45,556 bases of DNA from Mollicutes bacterium (lineage in GTDB: Bacteria; Bacillota_I; Bacilli_A; Izemoplasmatales; Izemoplasmataceae): assembly GCA_003557505.1 (NCBI GenBank), contig PWOH01000069.1:1-45556 (forward strand), written 5' to 3'. How positions within the stretch are numbered: the first letter of the stretch is position 1; every line of letters begins with the position of its first letter. Shown here one piece after another: positions 26,926 to 36,901 of the stretch. The position numbers and the translations under genes were made by a program. The notes beneath the pieces were generated by a model. The model was given only the letters and a program-made list of their open reading frames with translations, made no database searches and was not told the DNA's origin.

Positions 26926-29021
26926 AAGAAAAGCAGAATATTTCGGTAGGCATTGACAATGTTGAAGCGGCGGATAAAATAGCGGGCTTGGCCAAATACA
27001 CATCTGATATTGTTATTGAAGGGATGCTGTATGCGAAAACAGTGCGCTCAACCATACCAAGAGGGACTATTCGAGAAATCAAGATTCCAACCCTGCCAAA
27101 AGGCTATTATACTGTCGATGCGACTGATATTCCCGGTGACAATATTGTCGGCATGTTGCGTGATGACTGGCCGGTATTTGCTGCGCACCATGTCAATCAT
27201 ATCGGTGAGCCGATCATGTTGATTGTCAGAGAAGACAAAGCAATCATTACTGAGATTGTCAATAAAATTACCATTACTTATGATGAAGCAGAACCAACGT
27301 TTGATTTTACCGATTCTTGTGAACAACTTTCTTTTCAAAAGGGCAATACCAAGAAAGCTTTTAAGGAAGCTAAAAAAATAATTGATTATACCTATGAAAC
27401 CGGCTACCAGGAACAAACTTACATCGAACCTCAAGGCTTTATTGGTTATCCCGAAAATGATGGCGTTACATTGATTGGCTCGATTCAATGTCCCTATTAT
27501 GTAAAACACGCAGTGATGCAGACGCTTGGTGCAAGCGAAGATTTAGTCCGTGTCATTCAAGCAACTGTCGGAGGTGCCTTTGGCGGGAAAGAAGAATTTC
27601 CTTCGCTGATGGCGTGTCAGTTGGCCGTAGCGATTCATAAAATTGCTCGACCGATTAAAATGATTTATGAACGCGAAGAAGACATGGAAGTGACCACCAA
27701 AAGACACCCTGCGAAAATCACAATGTCAGCCGCGATTGATGCAGACAATCGTGTGATGGCCATAAAAAGTCACGTTGGCCTCGACGGTGGAGCTTACATT
27801 GGATTATCCAAAGTCGTCTTATCACGTGGCATGCTTGCCTCCACCAACGCTTATACCATTGAAAACGTTACTGCACGTGGTGATGTCTACCGGACCAATA
27901 CGGTTCCCAATGGTGCTTTTCGTGGTTTTGGTGCCCCACAGATGATTTTTGCGATTGAAATGTTTATGCATCATATCGCCAAAGACTTAAATATTGATCC
28001 TTTAACATTTCGCAAGGCACACATGGTCAAACAAGGAGATCTAACCGCTACGAGCGGTGTCTTTAGAGACCCAGTTATTATGAACAGTATGCTTGAGGAA
28101 GTCCTCAAACAGTCAAATTATATTGAAAAAGTCAAACAATACCAACACCCTGAATCTAATAAAGGGATTGGCATGAGTTGGTTTTTACATGGGTTTGGGT
28201 TTACCGGTAGTGGTGAAAAAGACAAAATCAAAGCCCGCGTTCGTTTGAAAAAAGACGAACAGGACAATGTGCATATTTTAATCGCGGCTGTCGATATGGG
28301 ACAAGGCCCTAAAACAACAATGCGCAAACTCGTCGCTAATCTGCTGGACTATCCAATAGAAAAAGTTATATTCAATAATCCCGATACCCGTTATGTTCCT
28401 GACTCAGGGCCGACGGTCGCTTCACGGACCATGATGATTGTCGGAGGATTACTAGCCCGTGCGACTAAGAAACTCCAAGACCAATGGGTCGCGCATCAAG
28501 AAGTGGTAACGGAAGAATCCTACGAACAACCTTCCTATGTTCAGTGGGATAATGAGGCGATGCATGGTGATGCATATCCAGCCTATTCATGGGGCATTAA
28601 TGTGTGTGAAGTTGAAGTAGACCGACAAACCTATGAGGTCAGAGTGCGCAATATGTGGAATATCTATGATGTAGGAAAAGCCATTGATGAGCGTATTGTC
28701 CTCGGGCAAGCTGATGGTGGCCAAGCACAAGGCATTGGCTATGGGTATTTGGAAGTGATGAATCACCGTGAAGGTAAGATTATGCAAAAAAATATGACCG
28801 ATTATATTATTCCTACCGCCGCCGACACGCCACCAATGGAAAACACTTTAATGGACAATCCCTATCCGCTCGGACCTTATGGGGCGAAGGGCGTCGGTGA
28901 GTTAACGCTAGTGGGTGGTGCACCAGCCGTCGCCTTGGCAATTGAACAGGCCATCGGCAAAAAGGTCCATACTATTCCTGTGACCCCCGAGCGTATAATG
29001 GAGTTGATTGATAATGAGTGA
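26922..29021 (+). CDS. Molybdenum hydroxylase catalytic subunit (set 2)
   Basis: The 699-residue large subunit shows GGAFGGKEEF, GAFRGFGAPQM (the classical xanthine dehydrogenase form), AAVDMGQGPKT and GPYGAKGVGELT with the catalytic Glu. It is about 75 residues shorter than the set 1 subunit. It probably oxidises hypoxanthine/xanthine or reduces urate, depending on electron flow (inference). ATG 26922 overlaps the stop of the PreA-like gene (ATGA) behind GGGGTGGG; an upstream in-frame ATG at 26853 lies within the ferredoxin domain coding sequence and has no binding site. Gene order is Mo-FeS-FAD, the reverse of set 1. Confidence 0.92.
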   Translation: MKEKQNISVGIDNVEAADKIAGLAKYTSDIVIEGMLYAKTVRSTIPRGTIREIKIPTLPKGYYTVDATDIPGDNIVGMLRDDWPVFAAHHVNHIGEPIMLIVREDKAIITEIVNKITITYDEAEPTFDFTDSCEQLSFQKGNTKKAFKEAKKIIDYTYETGYQEQTYIEPQGFIGYPENDGVTLIGSIQCPYYVKHAVMQTLGASEDLVRVIQATVGGAFGGKEEFPSLMACQLAVAIHKIARPIKMIYEREEDMEVTTKRHPAKITMSAAIDADNRVMAIKSHVGLDGGAYIGLSKVVLSRGMLASTNAYTIENVTARGDVYRTNTVPNGAFRGFGAPQMIFAIEMFMHHIAKDLNIDPLTFRKAHMVKQGDLTATSGVFRDPVIMNSMLEEVLKQSNYIEKVKQYQHPESNKGIGMSWFLHGFGFTGSGEKDKIKARVRLKKDEQDNVHILIAAVDMGQGPKTTMRKLVANLLDYPIEKVIFNNPDTRYVPDSGPTVASRTMMIVGGLLARATKKLQDQWVAHQEVVTEESYEQPSYVQWDNEAMHGDAYPAYSWGINVCEVEVDRQTYEVRVRNMWNIYDVGKAIDERIVLGQADGGQAQGIGYGYLEVMNHREGKIMQKNMTDYIIPTAADTPPMENTLMDNPYPLGPYGAKGVGELTLVGGAPAVALAIEQAIGKKVHTIPVTPERIMELIDNE

Positions 29022-29490
29022 AAAAATATCGTTTGAATTAAATGGACAGTCAATCACAATCACGCTTTCACCCGATCATCGTTTTTTAGATGTGTTACGT
29101 AAACATTTAAATATTGTTGGGCCTAAAGAAGGGTGCGGTGAAGGTGAATGTGGTGCGTGTAGTGTCTTGATGGATGGTTATATTGTCCAAAGTTGTATCT
29201 TACCCCTTGGCAGTGTTCATGGTAAAAAAATCATGACCATTGAAGGCTACCGCGAAACGAAACGTTTTAAAGCATTACAAGACGCATTTTTAACTGAAGG
29301 CGCCTCTCAATGTGGGATTTGTACACCGGGCATGATTATGGCTACGGAGTATTTACTATCCCACAACCCTCATCCCACCGATGAGGAAATTCGTCATGGC
29401 TTGGCGGGTAATCTCTGTCGGTGTACCGGGTATAACATGATCATCAAAGCCATAAAAAGAGCCGCGAAAGAGGGTGAAGGCTTATGGTAG
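29014..29490 (+). CDS. Molybdenum hydroxylase [2Fe-2S] subunit (set 2)
   Basis: The 158-residue small subunit has GCGEGECGACSV with a further Cys in QSC (first cluster) and CGICTPGM plus CRCTGY (second cluster). All eight cluster ligands are present. ATG 29014 overlaps the upstream gene by 8 bases; a TTG at 29008 is an unlikely start. It overlaps the following FAD-subunit gene by 7 bases, so the three subunits of set 2 are translationally coupled. Confidence 0.93.
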   Translation: MSEKISFELNGQSITITLSPDHRFLDVLRKHLNIVGPKEGCGEGECGACSVLMDGYIVQSCILPLGSVHGKKIMTIEGYRETKRFKALQDAFLTEGASQCGICTPGMIMATEYLLSHNPHPTDEEIRHGLAGNLCRCTGYNMIIKAIKRAAKEGEGLW

Positions 29491-30335
29491 AGAATAAGAT
29501 TCCCACATCCTATAATGAAGCCCTTAAGATTTTAGCTACTGGTAGTTATCAAGTGCTCAATGGTGGGACTGATCTGATGGTTCGCTACCGAGGCTGGTCA
29601 GAAACACGGGTAAAATTTAAAAAGAACATGCTTCATATTCATAATTTAGATGAACTGAATTATATAACCAGCAAGGATGAATATATTCACATTGGGGCCA
29701 CAACGACCCATGAAACAATATTGCATCATCCATTGATTCCTGAAATTATGAAAAAATGTCTGCGTGTGTTCGCCTCACCGGCTATCCGCAACATGGGGAC
29801 GTTAGTAGGCAATATCGGCAACGCTTCTCCGGCTGGTGATGCAGTATTAATTGCCTATTTACTTGAAGCCAGGCTTGTAGTAGAAAGCCTGCGTCATCAA
29901 AGAGAAGTCCCAATTGAGGATTTTATTAAAGGACCGGGATCGATTGCGCTTGCGCCTGATGAAATCATTAAAGAAATCTATTTTAAAAAGCTTAATTTTA
30001 ATGCCACGTATTTTACAAAAGTTGGCGGGCGACAATCCGATGCCATCTCGAAGGTTATGTTTGCGGCCGGATACCGTTTGGACGCAGACAAAATTGTCGA
30101 TATAAGAATAGCGATCGGGGCTGTTAGTCCCACTATCATTAAAGATAAAACCATTGAAAAATCCATAAAAGGATACACCTTGAAAAACTTATCTAACCAA
30201 AAATCGATGATTTTATCTCAATATGCGGCCCATATCAACCCAATTGATGATCAACGCTCCAACAAACACTACCGTAAAAAAGTAGCGCTTAATCTTTTAG
30301 AAGCCTTTTTAAATGACATCATTACAAGGAGTTAA
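29484..30335 (+). CDS. Molybdenum hydroxylase FAD-binding subunit (set 2)
   Basis: The 283-residue medium subunit has the two FAD motifs in classical form: LNGGTDLMV (about residues 27-35) and GTLVGNIGNASPAGDAVL (about 110-127). It ends with a CO-dehydrogenase-flavoprotein-like C-terminal domain. It completes a Mo-FeS-FAD xanthine-dehydrogenase-type enzyme. It differs from the set 1 FAD subunit in both motifs, so the two sets are old paralogues and not a recent duplication. Adenine deaminase follows after 4 bases. Confidence 0.92.
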   Translation: MVENKIPTSYNEALKILATGSYQVLNGGTDLMVRYRGWSETRVKFKKNMLHIHNLDELNYITSKDEYIHIGATTTHETILHHPLIPEIMKKCLRVFASPAIRNMGTLVGNIGNASPAGDAVLIAYLLEARLVVESLRHQREVPIEDFIKGPGSIALAPDEIIKEIYFKKLNFNATYFTKVGGRQSDAISKVMFAAGYRLDADKIVDIRIAIGAVSPTIIKDKTIEKSIKGYTLKNLSNQKSMILSQYAAHINPIDDQRSNKHYRKKVALNLLEAFLNDIITRS

Positions 30336-30339
30336 TGGG

Positions 30340-32061
30340 ATGGATAAAAAAACACTAATGAAAAAAGCCAAGGGCGAAATGCCTGCACAAACTGTCTTTA
30401 AAAACGGTCGAGTGATTAATGTCTATACCCATGTCATCGAAACCGTGGATATTGCGGTAGAAGACGGGATCATTATAGGGATTGGGACGTATAAGGGTGA
30501 AGAAGAGATTGATCTTCAAAACCGTTATGTCTCGCCGGGATTTCTTGATGGTCATGTTCATATTGAATCATCGATGGTAACGCCTCCACAATTCGCTAGT
30601 ATTATCTTACCAAAAGGCACCACTACGATTATCGCAGATCCGCATGAAATTGCGAATGTGAGTGGCGTTGCCGGGATAGAATTTATGATTAATGCCGCAA
30701 AAAATAGTTTGATGGATGCTTATTTTATGCTTCCATCGAGTGTCCCCGCCACAACGTTTGAAACCGCTGGTGCAAAGATAGGTCCCGAAGATATTCTTGC
30801 TTTGAAAGATAAAGACAACGTTTTAGGCTTAGGTGAAGTTATGAATTATCCCGGCGTTTTATCCGGTGAAAAAGACATTCATGAAAAAATCCAGATTATG
30901 CAAGGAAGACCAATTGACGGTCATGCTCCTAGTGTGATTGGCAATGAACTGAATGCCTATATCCTTGCGGGTGTACAAAGTGATCACGAATGCTCAAGTG
31001 TAGAGGAAATGGAAGACCGTTTGCGCAAAGGCATGTATGTGCATTTACGTGAAGGCTCAGTCACCCGTAATGTCGCAACACTGCTAAAAGGTATAACGCC
31101 TCATAATATGCGTCGAACATTATTTTGTACGGATGATAAACATCCTGAGGATATCAAGCGAGAAGGTCATATTAATTACAACGTGAACTTAGCCATTAAG
31201 ACTGGTATTGATGCGATTGATGCCATTACAATGGCGACTCTCAATGCGGCGGAATGTTATGGTTTAAAACACCTTGGTGCGATTGCCCCAGGAAAACAAG
31301 CAGACTTTTTCACCTTTAATTCACTTGAATCAATCACTCCGATTGATGTTTATAAAAAAGGGACGTTAGTTGCAAGGGAAGGGAAACTATTGATCACGCC
31401 ACAAGCATCAATGGCGCATAACGATGTTCAAGACAGCGTTCATATTGATGCTAAAGCTATAGATTTTACATTGAAACTCTCACAAGATGATGTCCGAGTA
31501 ATCGGACTGATTAAAAACAACATTACAACGAATCATTTAATTCGTAAGGTCAGTGTTGCTCAGGGTGTTTATCACAATAATCCTGAGGATGATATTTTAA
31601 AACTCGCCGTTATCGAACGTCATAAACAGACTAACAATGTCGGTCTTGGCCTTGTTGAGGGATTTGGTATCAAAAATGGCGCCTTGGCAATGACGATTGC
31701 CCATGATTCCCATAATCTTGTGATCGTTGGTGATTCTGATGATGCCATGCGCAAAGCTATGGAGAAAATTATCGCAATTAAAGGTGGCATTGTACTAGTC
31801 AAAGATAATAAAGTAGTGCATGCCTTACCGCTTGAAATTAGTGGAATTATGACTGCTTCATCGCCCGATGATGTTGCTAAAATGCTAGAAAAAATGAAAC
31901 AAACCACAAGAGAAATGGGTCTGAATAAAGCCATTGATGATCCGTTTATTCAGTTGGCTTTCTTATCGCTCCCCGTCATTCCAAAATTAAAACTAACCGA
32001 TCAAGGACTATTTGATGTTGAAACCTTTCAACATGTATCGATTGAATGTGATTCATCATGA
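30340..32061 (+). CDS. ade: Adenine deaminase
   Basis: The 573-residue protein matches bacterial Ade/YerA-type adenine deaminase: DGHVHIESSMVTPPQFA with the metal-binding HVH, GTTTIIADPHEIANVSG, and a C-terminal domain with HDSHN and MTASSPDDVA. It converts adenine to hypoxanthine and ammonia, feeding purine from adenine into the hydroxylases. ATG 30340 is chosen because AAGGAG lies at 30327-30332; the ATG at 30313 lies inside the previous gene. Its stop overlaps the next start (ATGA). Confidence 0.94.
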   Translation: MDKKTLMKKAKGEMPAQTVFKNGRVINVYTHVIETVDIAVEDGIIIGIGTYKGEEEIDLQNRYVSPGFLDGHVHIESSMVTPPQFASIILPKGTTTIIADPHEIANVSGVAGIEFMINAAKNSLMDAYFMLPSSVPATTFETAGAKIGPEDILALKDKDNVLGLGEVMNYPGVLSGEKDIHEKIQIMQGRPIDGHAPSVIGNELNAYILAGVQSDHECSSVEEMEDRLRKGMYVHLREGSVTRNVATLLKGITPHNMRRTLFCTDDKHPEDIKREGHINYNVNLAIKTGIDAIDAITMATLNAAECYGLKHLGAIAPGKQADFFTFNSLESITPIDVYKKGTLVAREGKLLITPQASMAHNDVQDSVHIDAKAIDFTLKLSQDDVRVIGLIKNNITTNHLIRKVSVAQGVYHNNPEDDILKLAVIERHKQTNNVGLGLVEGFGIKNGALAMTIAHDSHNLVIVGDSDDAMRKAMEKIIAIKGGIVLVKDNKVVHALPLEISGIMTASSPDDVAKMLEKMKQTTREMGLNKAIDDPFIQLAFLSLPVIPKLKLTDQGLFDVETFQHVSIECDSS

Positions 32062-33305
32062 AATATGTCAGTCATTATGAATGTGTATTATGTGAAACAC
32101 GCTATCCCAAAACCTATACAGGCAATACCTGTGAACAATGTAGCGATCAAGGAATCCTTGATGTAATCTATGATTATGAGGCCATGAAAGAAACAGTAAC
32201 TTTGCAATATTTTAAGAATAATCCTAAACGATCGCTATGGCGCTATGCCCCGCTAATGAGTGTAGAGCTTAATGATTTTTCACAAACACTAATGGTGGGA
32301 TGGACACCACTATATCGGTCTTATAAACTTGCAAAATCACTAAATATAAACACGCTATATATTAAGGATGACGGTCTGAATCCCACCGGATCCCTAAAGG
32401 ATAGGGCCTCAGTGGTTGCGTGTATGAAAGCCATTGAACAAAACAATCGCATTATTGCCTGTGCCTCAACTGGTAACGCCGCCTCTTCACTGGCTGGGAA
32501 TGCGGCACGTCTTGGGTTAAAAACTGTGATTTTTGTTCCTAAGCGTGTGCCTAAAGGAAAATTGGCACAACTGTATAGTTATGGTGCAGAAGTCATTAAA
32601 ATCGATGGTGATTATCGCGAGGCTTACGCACTATCCAAATCAGCGATTAATACTTTTGGATGGATGAACCGTAATGCCGCAATCAATCCACATTTAGTAG
32701 AAGGTAAAAAAACTGTTGCGTTAGAAATTGCTGAACAATTAGACTTTAACCCACCAGATTGGGTGGTGTGCAGTGTTGGAGATGGGTGTACGATTGCGGG
32801 GGTTTATAAAGGGTTTTACGATTTGATACAACTTGGTCTTATTGAAAAAATACCGCGTTTACTTGGCGTTCAAAGCGAAGGGTGTAACCCGATTTACAAG
32901 GCATTTAAATATGCTAGACCATTGGAGCTAGCATTAGAAAATACGATTGCGGATAGTATTGCCGTGGGTATTCCGCGCAATCCTTTAAAAGCGCTAAAAG
33001 CGATAGAAGCGTCCGGAGGCGCCATGATGAGTGTGAGTGATAACGCCATTTTGAAGGCAGGCAAGATTCTATCATCCCAGGAAGGCATATTTAGTGAACC
33101 TGCCTCGGCGGCTGCTTTAGCCGGACTCATCAAAGCACTGGAACAAAACATCATTACTTCCGATGAAAGGGTTACGATTATCAATACTGGCAATGGGTTA
33201 AAAGATACAGATGCTTACACAGCACAGATGGAGGAGATTCCTTTAATGAAAAATGATCTTGAAACATTTAAAGAGTATTTACAGCGGAAGGGGAGAAAAT
33301 TATGA
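32058..33305 (+). CDS. Threonine-synthase-like PLP enzyme
   Basis: The 415-residue fold-type II PLP enzyme has an N-terminal zinc-ribbon-like patch (Cys9, Cys12, Cys25, Cys28), the PLP lysine at residue 114 in GSLKDRAS, the phosphate-binding loop STGNAASS and the C-terminal NTGNGLKD motif. All are typical of threonine synthase. It sits in the purine operon between ade and a second PLP gene, so the substrate is more likely an amino-acid intermediate of purine breakdown, such as a diaminopropionate derivative, than O-phosphohomoserine (inference). Start overlaps ade and stop overlaps the next gene (both ATGA). Confidence 0.82.
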   Translation: MKYVSHYECVLCETRYPKTYTGNTCEQCSDQGILDVIYDYEAMKETVTLQYFKNNPKRSLWRYAPLMSVELNDFSQTLMVGWTPLYRSYKLAKSLNINTLYIKDDGLNPTGSLKDRASVVACMKAIEQNNRIIACASTGNAASSLAGNAARLGLKTVIFVPKRVPKGKLAQLYSYGAEVIKIDGDYREAYALSKSAINTFGWMNRNAAINPHLVEGKKTVALEIAEQLDFNPPDWVVCSVGDGCTIAGVYKGFYDLIQLGLIEKIPRLLGVQSEGCNPIYKAFKYARPLELALENTIADSIAVGIPRNPLKALKAIEASGGAMMSVSDNAILKAGKILSSQEGIFSEPASAAALAGLIKALEQNIITSDERVTIINTGNGLKDTDAYTAQMEEIPLMKNDLETFKEYLQRKGRKL

Positions 33306-34666
33306 AACAGATACCTTTTGGTCCTAATTATGATGAAATGCTTCATCCAGAAAAAATTCCAAAGTCCCTCCGACAAAAAGTATTAAATGCTAAATCTGAT
33401 GAATTTAATCCATTAAATTTATTCAATATTACCTGGCGAAAACCGGATGGCGATATTAACCGTGTCGTCTTACCGAAGGCACTTACAGGTATTGAAGCAA
33501 ACATTATTGTGCTTGTGGGCAAAGATTTTCCCAGTGGATCTCATAAAGTCGGCCCAGCTTATTCAACACTTATTGAGGGTGCTGTGGATGGCACCATCAT
33601 ACCAGGAAAACATCATATCTTAGGCCCTTCAACGGGTAATTTCGGCATAGGCGTCGCTTATATTTGTCATTTAATGAAATATGATGCAACAGTCATTATG
33701 CCCGATACAATGAGTAAAGAACGTTACGCCAGAATAAAGCATTATGGTGCAAATCTTGAATTGACACCTGGAACGGAATCCGATGTTATCTTAACATTGG
33801 AGAAGACGCATGAGTTAAATAAAAAAGCGGGAAATGTAGCGCTCGCTCAGTTTGAATTGATGCCAAATTATCGTTTCCATCGTCATGTGACTGGCTACAG
33901 TGCCATTGAAGCGGTTCAAGGCATTGGAAATTCACGGATTGCTTTGTTTGCATCAGCGCCTGGTAGTGCAGGCACACTGGCAGCGGGAGACCAAATTAAG
34001 CAAGCGTTTCCCGAAGCAAAAATCGCCGCACTAGAACCGTATGAATGTTCCACATTAGCGGACGGTGGCAGAGGTCAACATCGCATTGAAGGCATAGGCG
34101 ATAAGATGTGTACGTTAATTCATAACGTATTGAATACCGATTTTATCGCGTTGATTTCAGATGAAGATGCGGTGAAAGGATTAAAAATTCTTCGTGATGG
34201 TAAGTCAGTCTTAGAAAACTACGGGATTAAACCTTCAACAGTTGATGCATTGCGTGATGTTTTTGGTGTGAGTGGTGTTTGTAATGTTTTAGGCGCGATT
34301 AAGATGGCGAAATACTTACGGCTTGGTCCTGAGGAGAACATTGTGACAGTCGCTACCGATGGTTTTGATCGTTATGACAGTGTGATTGAGAGCCTGGATA
34401 AGCGTACGCTGGAAATCAATGATAGTGTGCTCAATCGTTGGTATCAAGACATCTATTTAAAAGCGGATACGTTTAATATTCTCGATACAAGAAGTGATAA
34501 AGCCAAACAACGACTATTTAAACAAAAGGAAGATGATTGGTTGAAATTCGGGTATGAAAAATCATACCTTGATGCAATGAAATCGATGAAATTTTGGGAT
34601 GATGAATATGCCAAACTTCACCATTATAATGAAATGATTCAAAATATGCGGAAAGAGGATGATTAA
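33302..34666 (+). CDS. Fold-type II PLP enzyme, cysteine-synthase-like, possible YgeX substitute
   Basis: The 454-residue protein has the PLP lysine at residue 82 in [12 protein letters not shown], a phosphate-binding GPSTGNFG loop and the tail [13 protein letters not shown], which place it in the tryptophan-synthase-beta/cysteine-synthase superfamily. I cannot match it to diaminopropionate ammonia-lyase (YgeX), whose lysine context is different, but it occupies the position next to ygeY and ygeW where ygeX is found in E. coli. An elimination reaction releasing ammonia and pyruvate is an inference. Tight coupling on both sides: ATGA overlap upstream, 2 bases to ygeY. Confidence 0.78.
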   Translation: MKQIPFGPNYDEMLHPEKIPKSLRQKVLNAKSDEFNPLNLFNITWRKPDGDINRVVLPKALTGIEANIIVLVGKDFPSGSHKVGPAYSTLIEGAVDGTIIPGKHHILGPSTGNFGIGVAYICHLMKYDATVIMPDTMSKERYARIKHYGANLELTPGTESDVILTLEKTHELNKKAGNVALAQFELMPNYRFHRHVTGYSAIEAVQGIGNSRIALFASAPGSAGTLAAGDQIKQAFPEAKIAALEPYECSTLADGGRGQHRIEGIGDKMCTLIHNVLNTDFIALISDEDAVKGLKILRDGKSVLENYGIKPSTVDALRDVFGVSGVCNVLGAIKMAKYLRLGPEENIVTVATDGFDRYDSVIESLDKRTLEINDSVLNRWYQDIYLKADTFNILDTRSDKAKQRLFKQKEDDWLKFGYEKSYLDAMKSMKFWDDEYAKLHHYNEMIQNMRKEDD

Positions 34667-34668
34667 GC

Positions 34669-35883
34669 ATGGACTTTAATAAAGTACTTATTCAAGCGAA
34701 AAAGTATCAAACGGAGATTAATGCGTTTTTGCGAGACATGGTCAGAATTCCTTCGGAATCATGCGAAGAAGGCAAAGTTATCGAGCGAATCAAACAAGAA
34801 ATGGAAAAGGTTGGCTTTGATAAGATTGAAATCGATAAGATGGGCAATATCTATGGCTATATCGGAAAGGGTTCAACGTTGATTGCGATGGATGCTCATG
34901 TTGATACGGTAGGCATTGGTGAAAAGAAGAACTGGACATTTGATCCTTATGAAGGATTTGAAGATGACCGCTATATTGGTGGACGTGGCACGTCTGACCA
35001 AGAAGGTGGTATGGCATCAATGGTTTATGCCGGTAAAATCATCAAAGATTTAAAACTTGAGGAAGATTATACGTTATTAGTGACTGGAACGGTACAAGAA
35101 GAAGATTGTGATGGACTTTGTTGGCAGTATATTATCGAAGAAAACAATATCCGGCCTGAATTTGTGGTTATTACTGAACCGACCTCTCTCAATATTTATC
35201 GTGGACAGCGTGGTCGTATGGAGATCCAAGTTTCGACTTCAGGCATTTCTTGTCACGGGAGTGCGCCGCATCGCGGTGATAATGCGATTTTTAAAATGGG
35301 ACCGATTCTTAATGAACTTCAAACCTTGCATCAGCAATTAAAAGATGATCCGTTTTTAGGCAAAGGGACACTGACAGTGAGTGAAATATATTCTCAATCT
35401 CCATCACGGTGTGCGGTTGCGGATGGCTGCAGTATTTCTATTGATCGCCGTTTAACACATGGAGAAACACATGAAGGAGCCCTTGAGGAAATCCGTAATT
35501 TGCCTTCGGTTAAAGCCGCAAAAGCGACGGTGGAAATGTATCGTTATGAAAAACCTGCCTACACAGGATTAGTCTATCCGACCGATTTATATTTTCCAAG
35601 TTGGCTCATCCCTGAAAACCATGATGCAACGCAGACATTGAAGGAAGGTTATGAGGGATTATTTAAAGATAGTCCCCTCATCGATAAATGGACCTTTTCA
35701 ACCAACGGTGTATCTATCATGGGCCGTTACGACATTCCTTGTATTGGTTTTGGCCCCGGTCATGAAGAAGAAGCGCATGCACCCAATGAAAAAACCGAAA
35801 AAGAACATCTTTGGAAAGCCGCCGCTATGTATGCGGTCATTCCTACCCTATACGTTAGAAACAAAAAGGAGAAAAACAAATGA
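34669..35883 (+). CDS. ygeY: YgeY-family M20 peptidase-like hydrolase
   Basis: The 404-residue protein is an M20/ArgE-DapE-type metallohydrolase with His77 and Asp79 (DAHVDTVG), Asp110 (RGTSDQEGG), the catalytic Glu/metal Glu pair in VQEEDCDG (144-145), TEPT, and a late His in [10 protein letters not shown]. The [17 protein letters not shown] segment is characteristic of YgeY. The family is expected to remove an acyl or carbamoyl group from an amino-acid-like intermediate. It is genetically linked to ygeW and PLP lyases in purine-degrading bacteria. Start follows GAGGATGATTAAGC; its stop overlaps ygeW. Confidence 0.9.
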   Translation: MDFNKVLIQAKKYQTEINAFLRDMVRIPSESCEEGKVIERIKQEMEKVGFDKIEIDKMGNIYGYIGKGSTLIAMDAHVDTVGIGEKKNWTFDPYEGFEDDRYIGGRGTSDQEGGMASMVYAGKIIKDLKLEEDYTLLVTGTVQEEDCDGLCWQYIIEENNIRPEFVVITEPTSLNIYRGQRGRMEIQVSTSGISCHGSAPHRGDNAIFKMGPILNELQTLHQQLKDDPFLGKGTLTVSEIYSQSPSRCAVADGCSISIDRRLTHGETHEGALEEIRNLPSVKAAKATVEMYRYEKPAYTGLVYPTDLYFPSWLIPENHDATQTLKEGYEGLFKDSPLIDKWTFSTNGVSIMGRYDIPCIGFGPGHEEEAHAPNEKTEKEHLWKAAAMYAVIPTLYVRNKKEKNK

Positions 35884-36863
35884 AACCACTTTTTAAAGGC
35901 AAACATTTTATTACACTCGAAGAATGGGAAAAATCAGAAATTGATAAACTTTTAGAAGTTTCTTTAGAATTGAAAGAAAAGTTCAAAACGAATGTATTAA
36001 CCGACTTTCTCAAAAATAAAACGTCTTTCCTCATGTTTTTTGAACAATCAACCCGGACCAGAAATTCCATGGAAGCCGGGATCGCACAACTCGGCGGTCA
36101 CGCAAACTTTTTGGATACTTCAACCATGCAAATATCCCATGGAGAGACCGGAAAGGATACCGCCATTATATTATCGAGTTATGGACACGGCATTGCATGT
36201 CGGAACTGTTTTTGGACCCTCGGCAACAAATTTATCCGTGAAATGGCTCAGCATGCCACAGTGCCTGTGATGAACCTTCAATGTGATTTATATCATCCTT
36301 TCCAAGGCTTGGCTGATCTGATGACAATCCAAGAAGTCAAACCAAAGTTAAACAACTTAAAAGTGTCGATTATCTGGGCTTACGCAACATCTCACAAAAA
36401 ACCTATCAGTGTCCCCTTAACCCAAAGTTTATTATTCCCGCGGTATGGCATGGATGTAGTTTTAGCGCATCCTAAGGGTTATGAACTGCCTGAATGGGTC
36501 ATCGCCAAAGCGAAACAAAATGCCCAGGAAAATGGTGGACGTTTCACAGTTACCAATGATATGGAATCAGCGTATAAAGATGCGGATATTGTGATTCCGA
36601 AAAACTGGGGGTCTTGGGCGTCCAATACGTCCGATGACGTCATCGATGAAGTCTTAGAAGCCAATAAGCATTGGAAATGTAGTGAAAAAATGATGAAACT
36701 TGCTAAAAAAGATGTTAAGTATATGCATGCGTTGCCAGCTGACCGTGGCAATGAAGTTGAAGATAGTGTCATTGATGGGCCGCAATCGATTGTCTATCAA
36801 GAAGCGGAAAACCGATTACATACTGCCAAAGCTGTCATGGCAATGACAATGGGTGATAAATAA
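35880..36863 (+). CDS. ygeW: YgeW-type knotted carbamoyltransferase
   Basis: The 327-residue protein belongs to the aspartate/ornithine carbamoyltransferase superfamily: carbamoyl-phosphate motif STRTR at residues 57-61, the [11 protein letters not shown] motif (normally HPxQxLxD) and the [10 protein letters not shown] segment near the end. The last, and the [17 protein letters not shown] region, are features of the knotted YgeW group. It is shorter than E. coli YgeW. It likely cleaves a ureido-amino-acid with phosphate to carbamoyl phosphate plus the amine; carbamoyl phosphate could then yield ATP through a carbamate kinase, which is not in this window. Last gene of the operon, before a strong terminator. 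Confidence 0.9.
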   Translation: MKPLFKGKHFITLEEWEKSEIDKLLEVSLELKEKFKTNVLTDFLKNKTSFLMFFEQSTRTRNSMEAGIAQLGGHANFLDTSTMQISHGETGKDTAIILSSYGHGIACRNCFWTLGNKFIREMAQHATVPVMNLQCDLYHPFQGLADLMTIQEVKPKLNNLKVSIIWAYATSHKKPISVPLTQSLLFPRYGMDVVLAHPKGYELPEWVIAKAKQNAQENGGRFTVTNDMESAYKDADIVIPKNWGSWASNTSDDVIDEVLEANKHWKCSEKMMKLAKKDVKYMHALPADRGNEVEDSVIDGPQSIVYQEAENRLHTAKAVMAMTMGDK

Positions 36864-36865
36864 TA

Positions 36866-36901
36866 AAAACGATGACTACACAATTTGTAGTCATCGTTTT
36901 T
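36866..36901. terminator. Strong bidirectional terminator ending the purine operon and guaD
   Basis: AAAACGATGACTACA (36866-36880) and TGTAGTCATCGTTTT (36886-36900) form a perfect 15-bp stem with a 5-base loop, with T-runs on both strands. It lies just after the ygeW stop and abuts the guaD stop on the minus strand. Confidence 0.95.

Noticed and set aside
18957-29021. Selenocysteine in the molybdenum hydroxylases
   Set aside because: Neither catalytic subunit has an in-frame TGA, and no YqeB/YqeC gene lies in the operon. A labile selenium ligand cannot be excluded but nothing in the sequence supports it.
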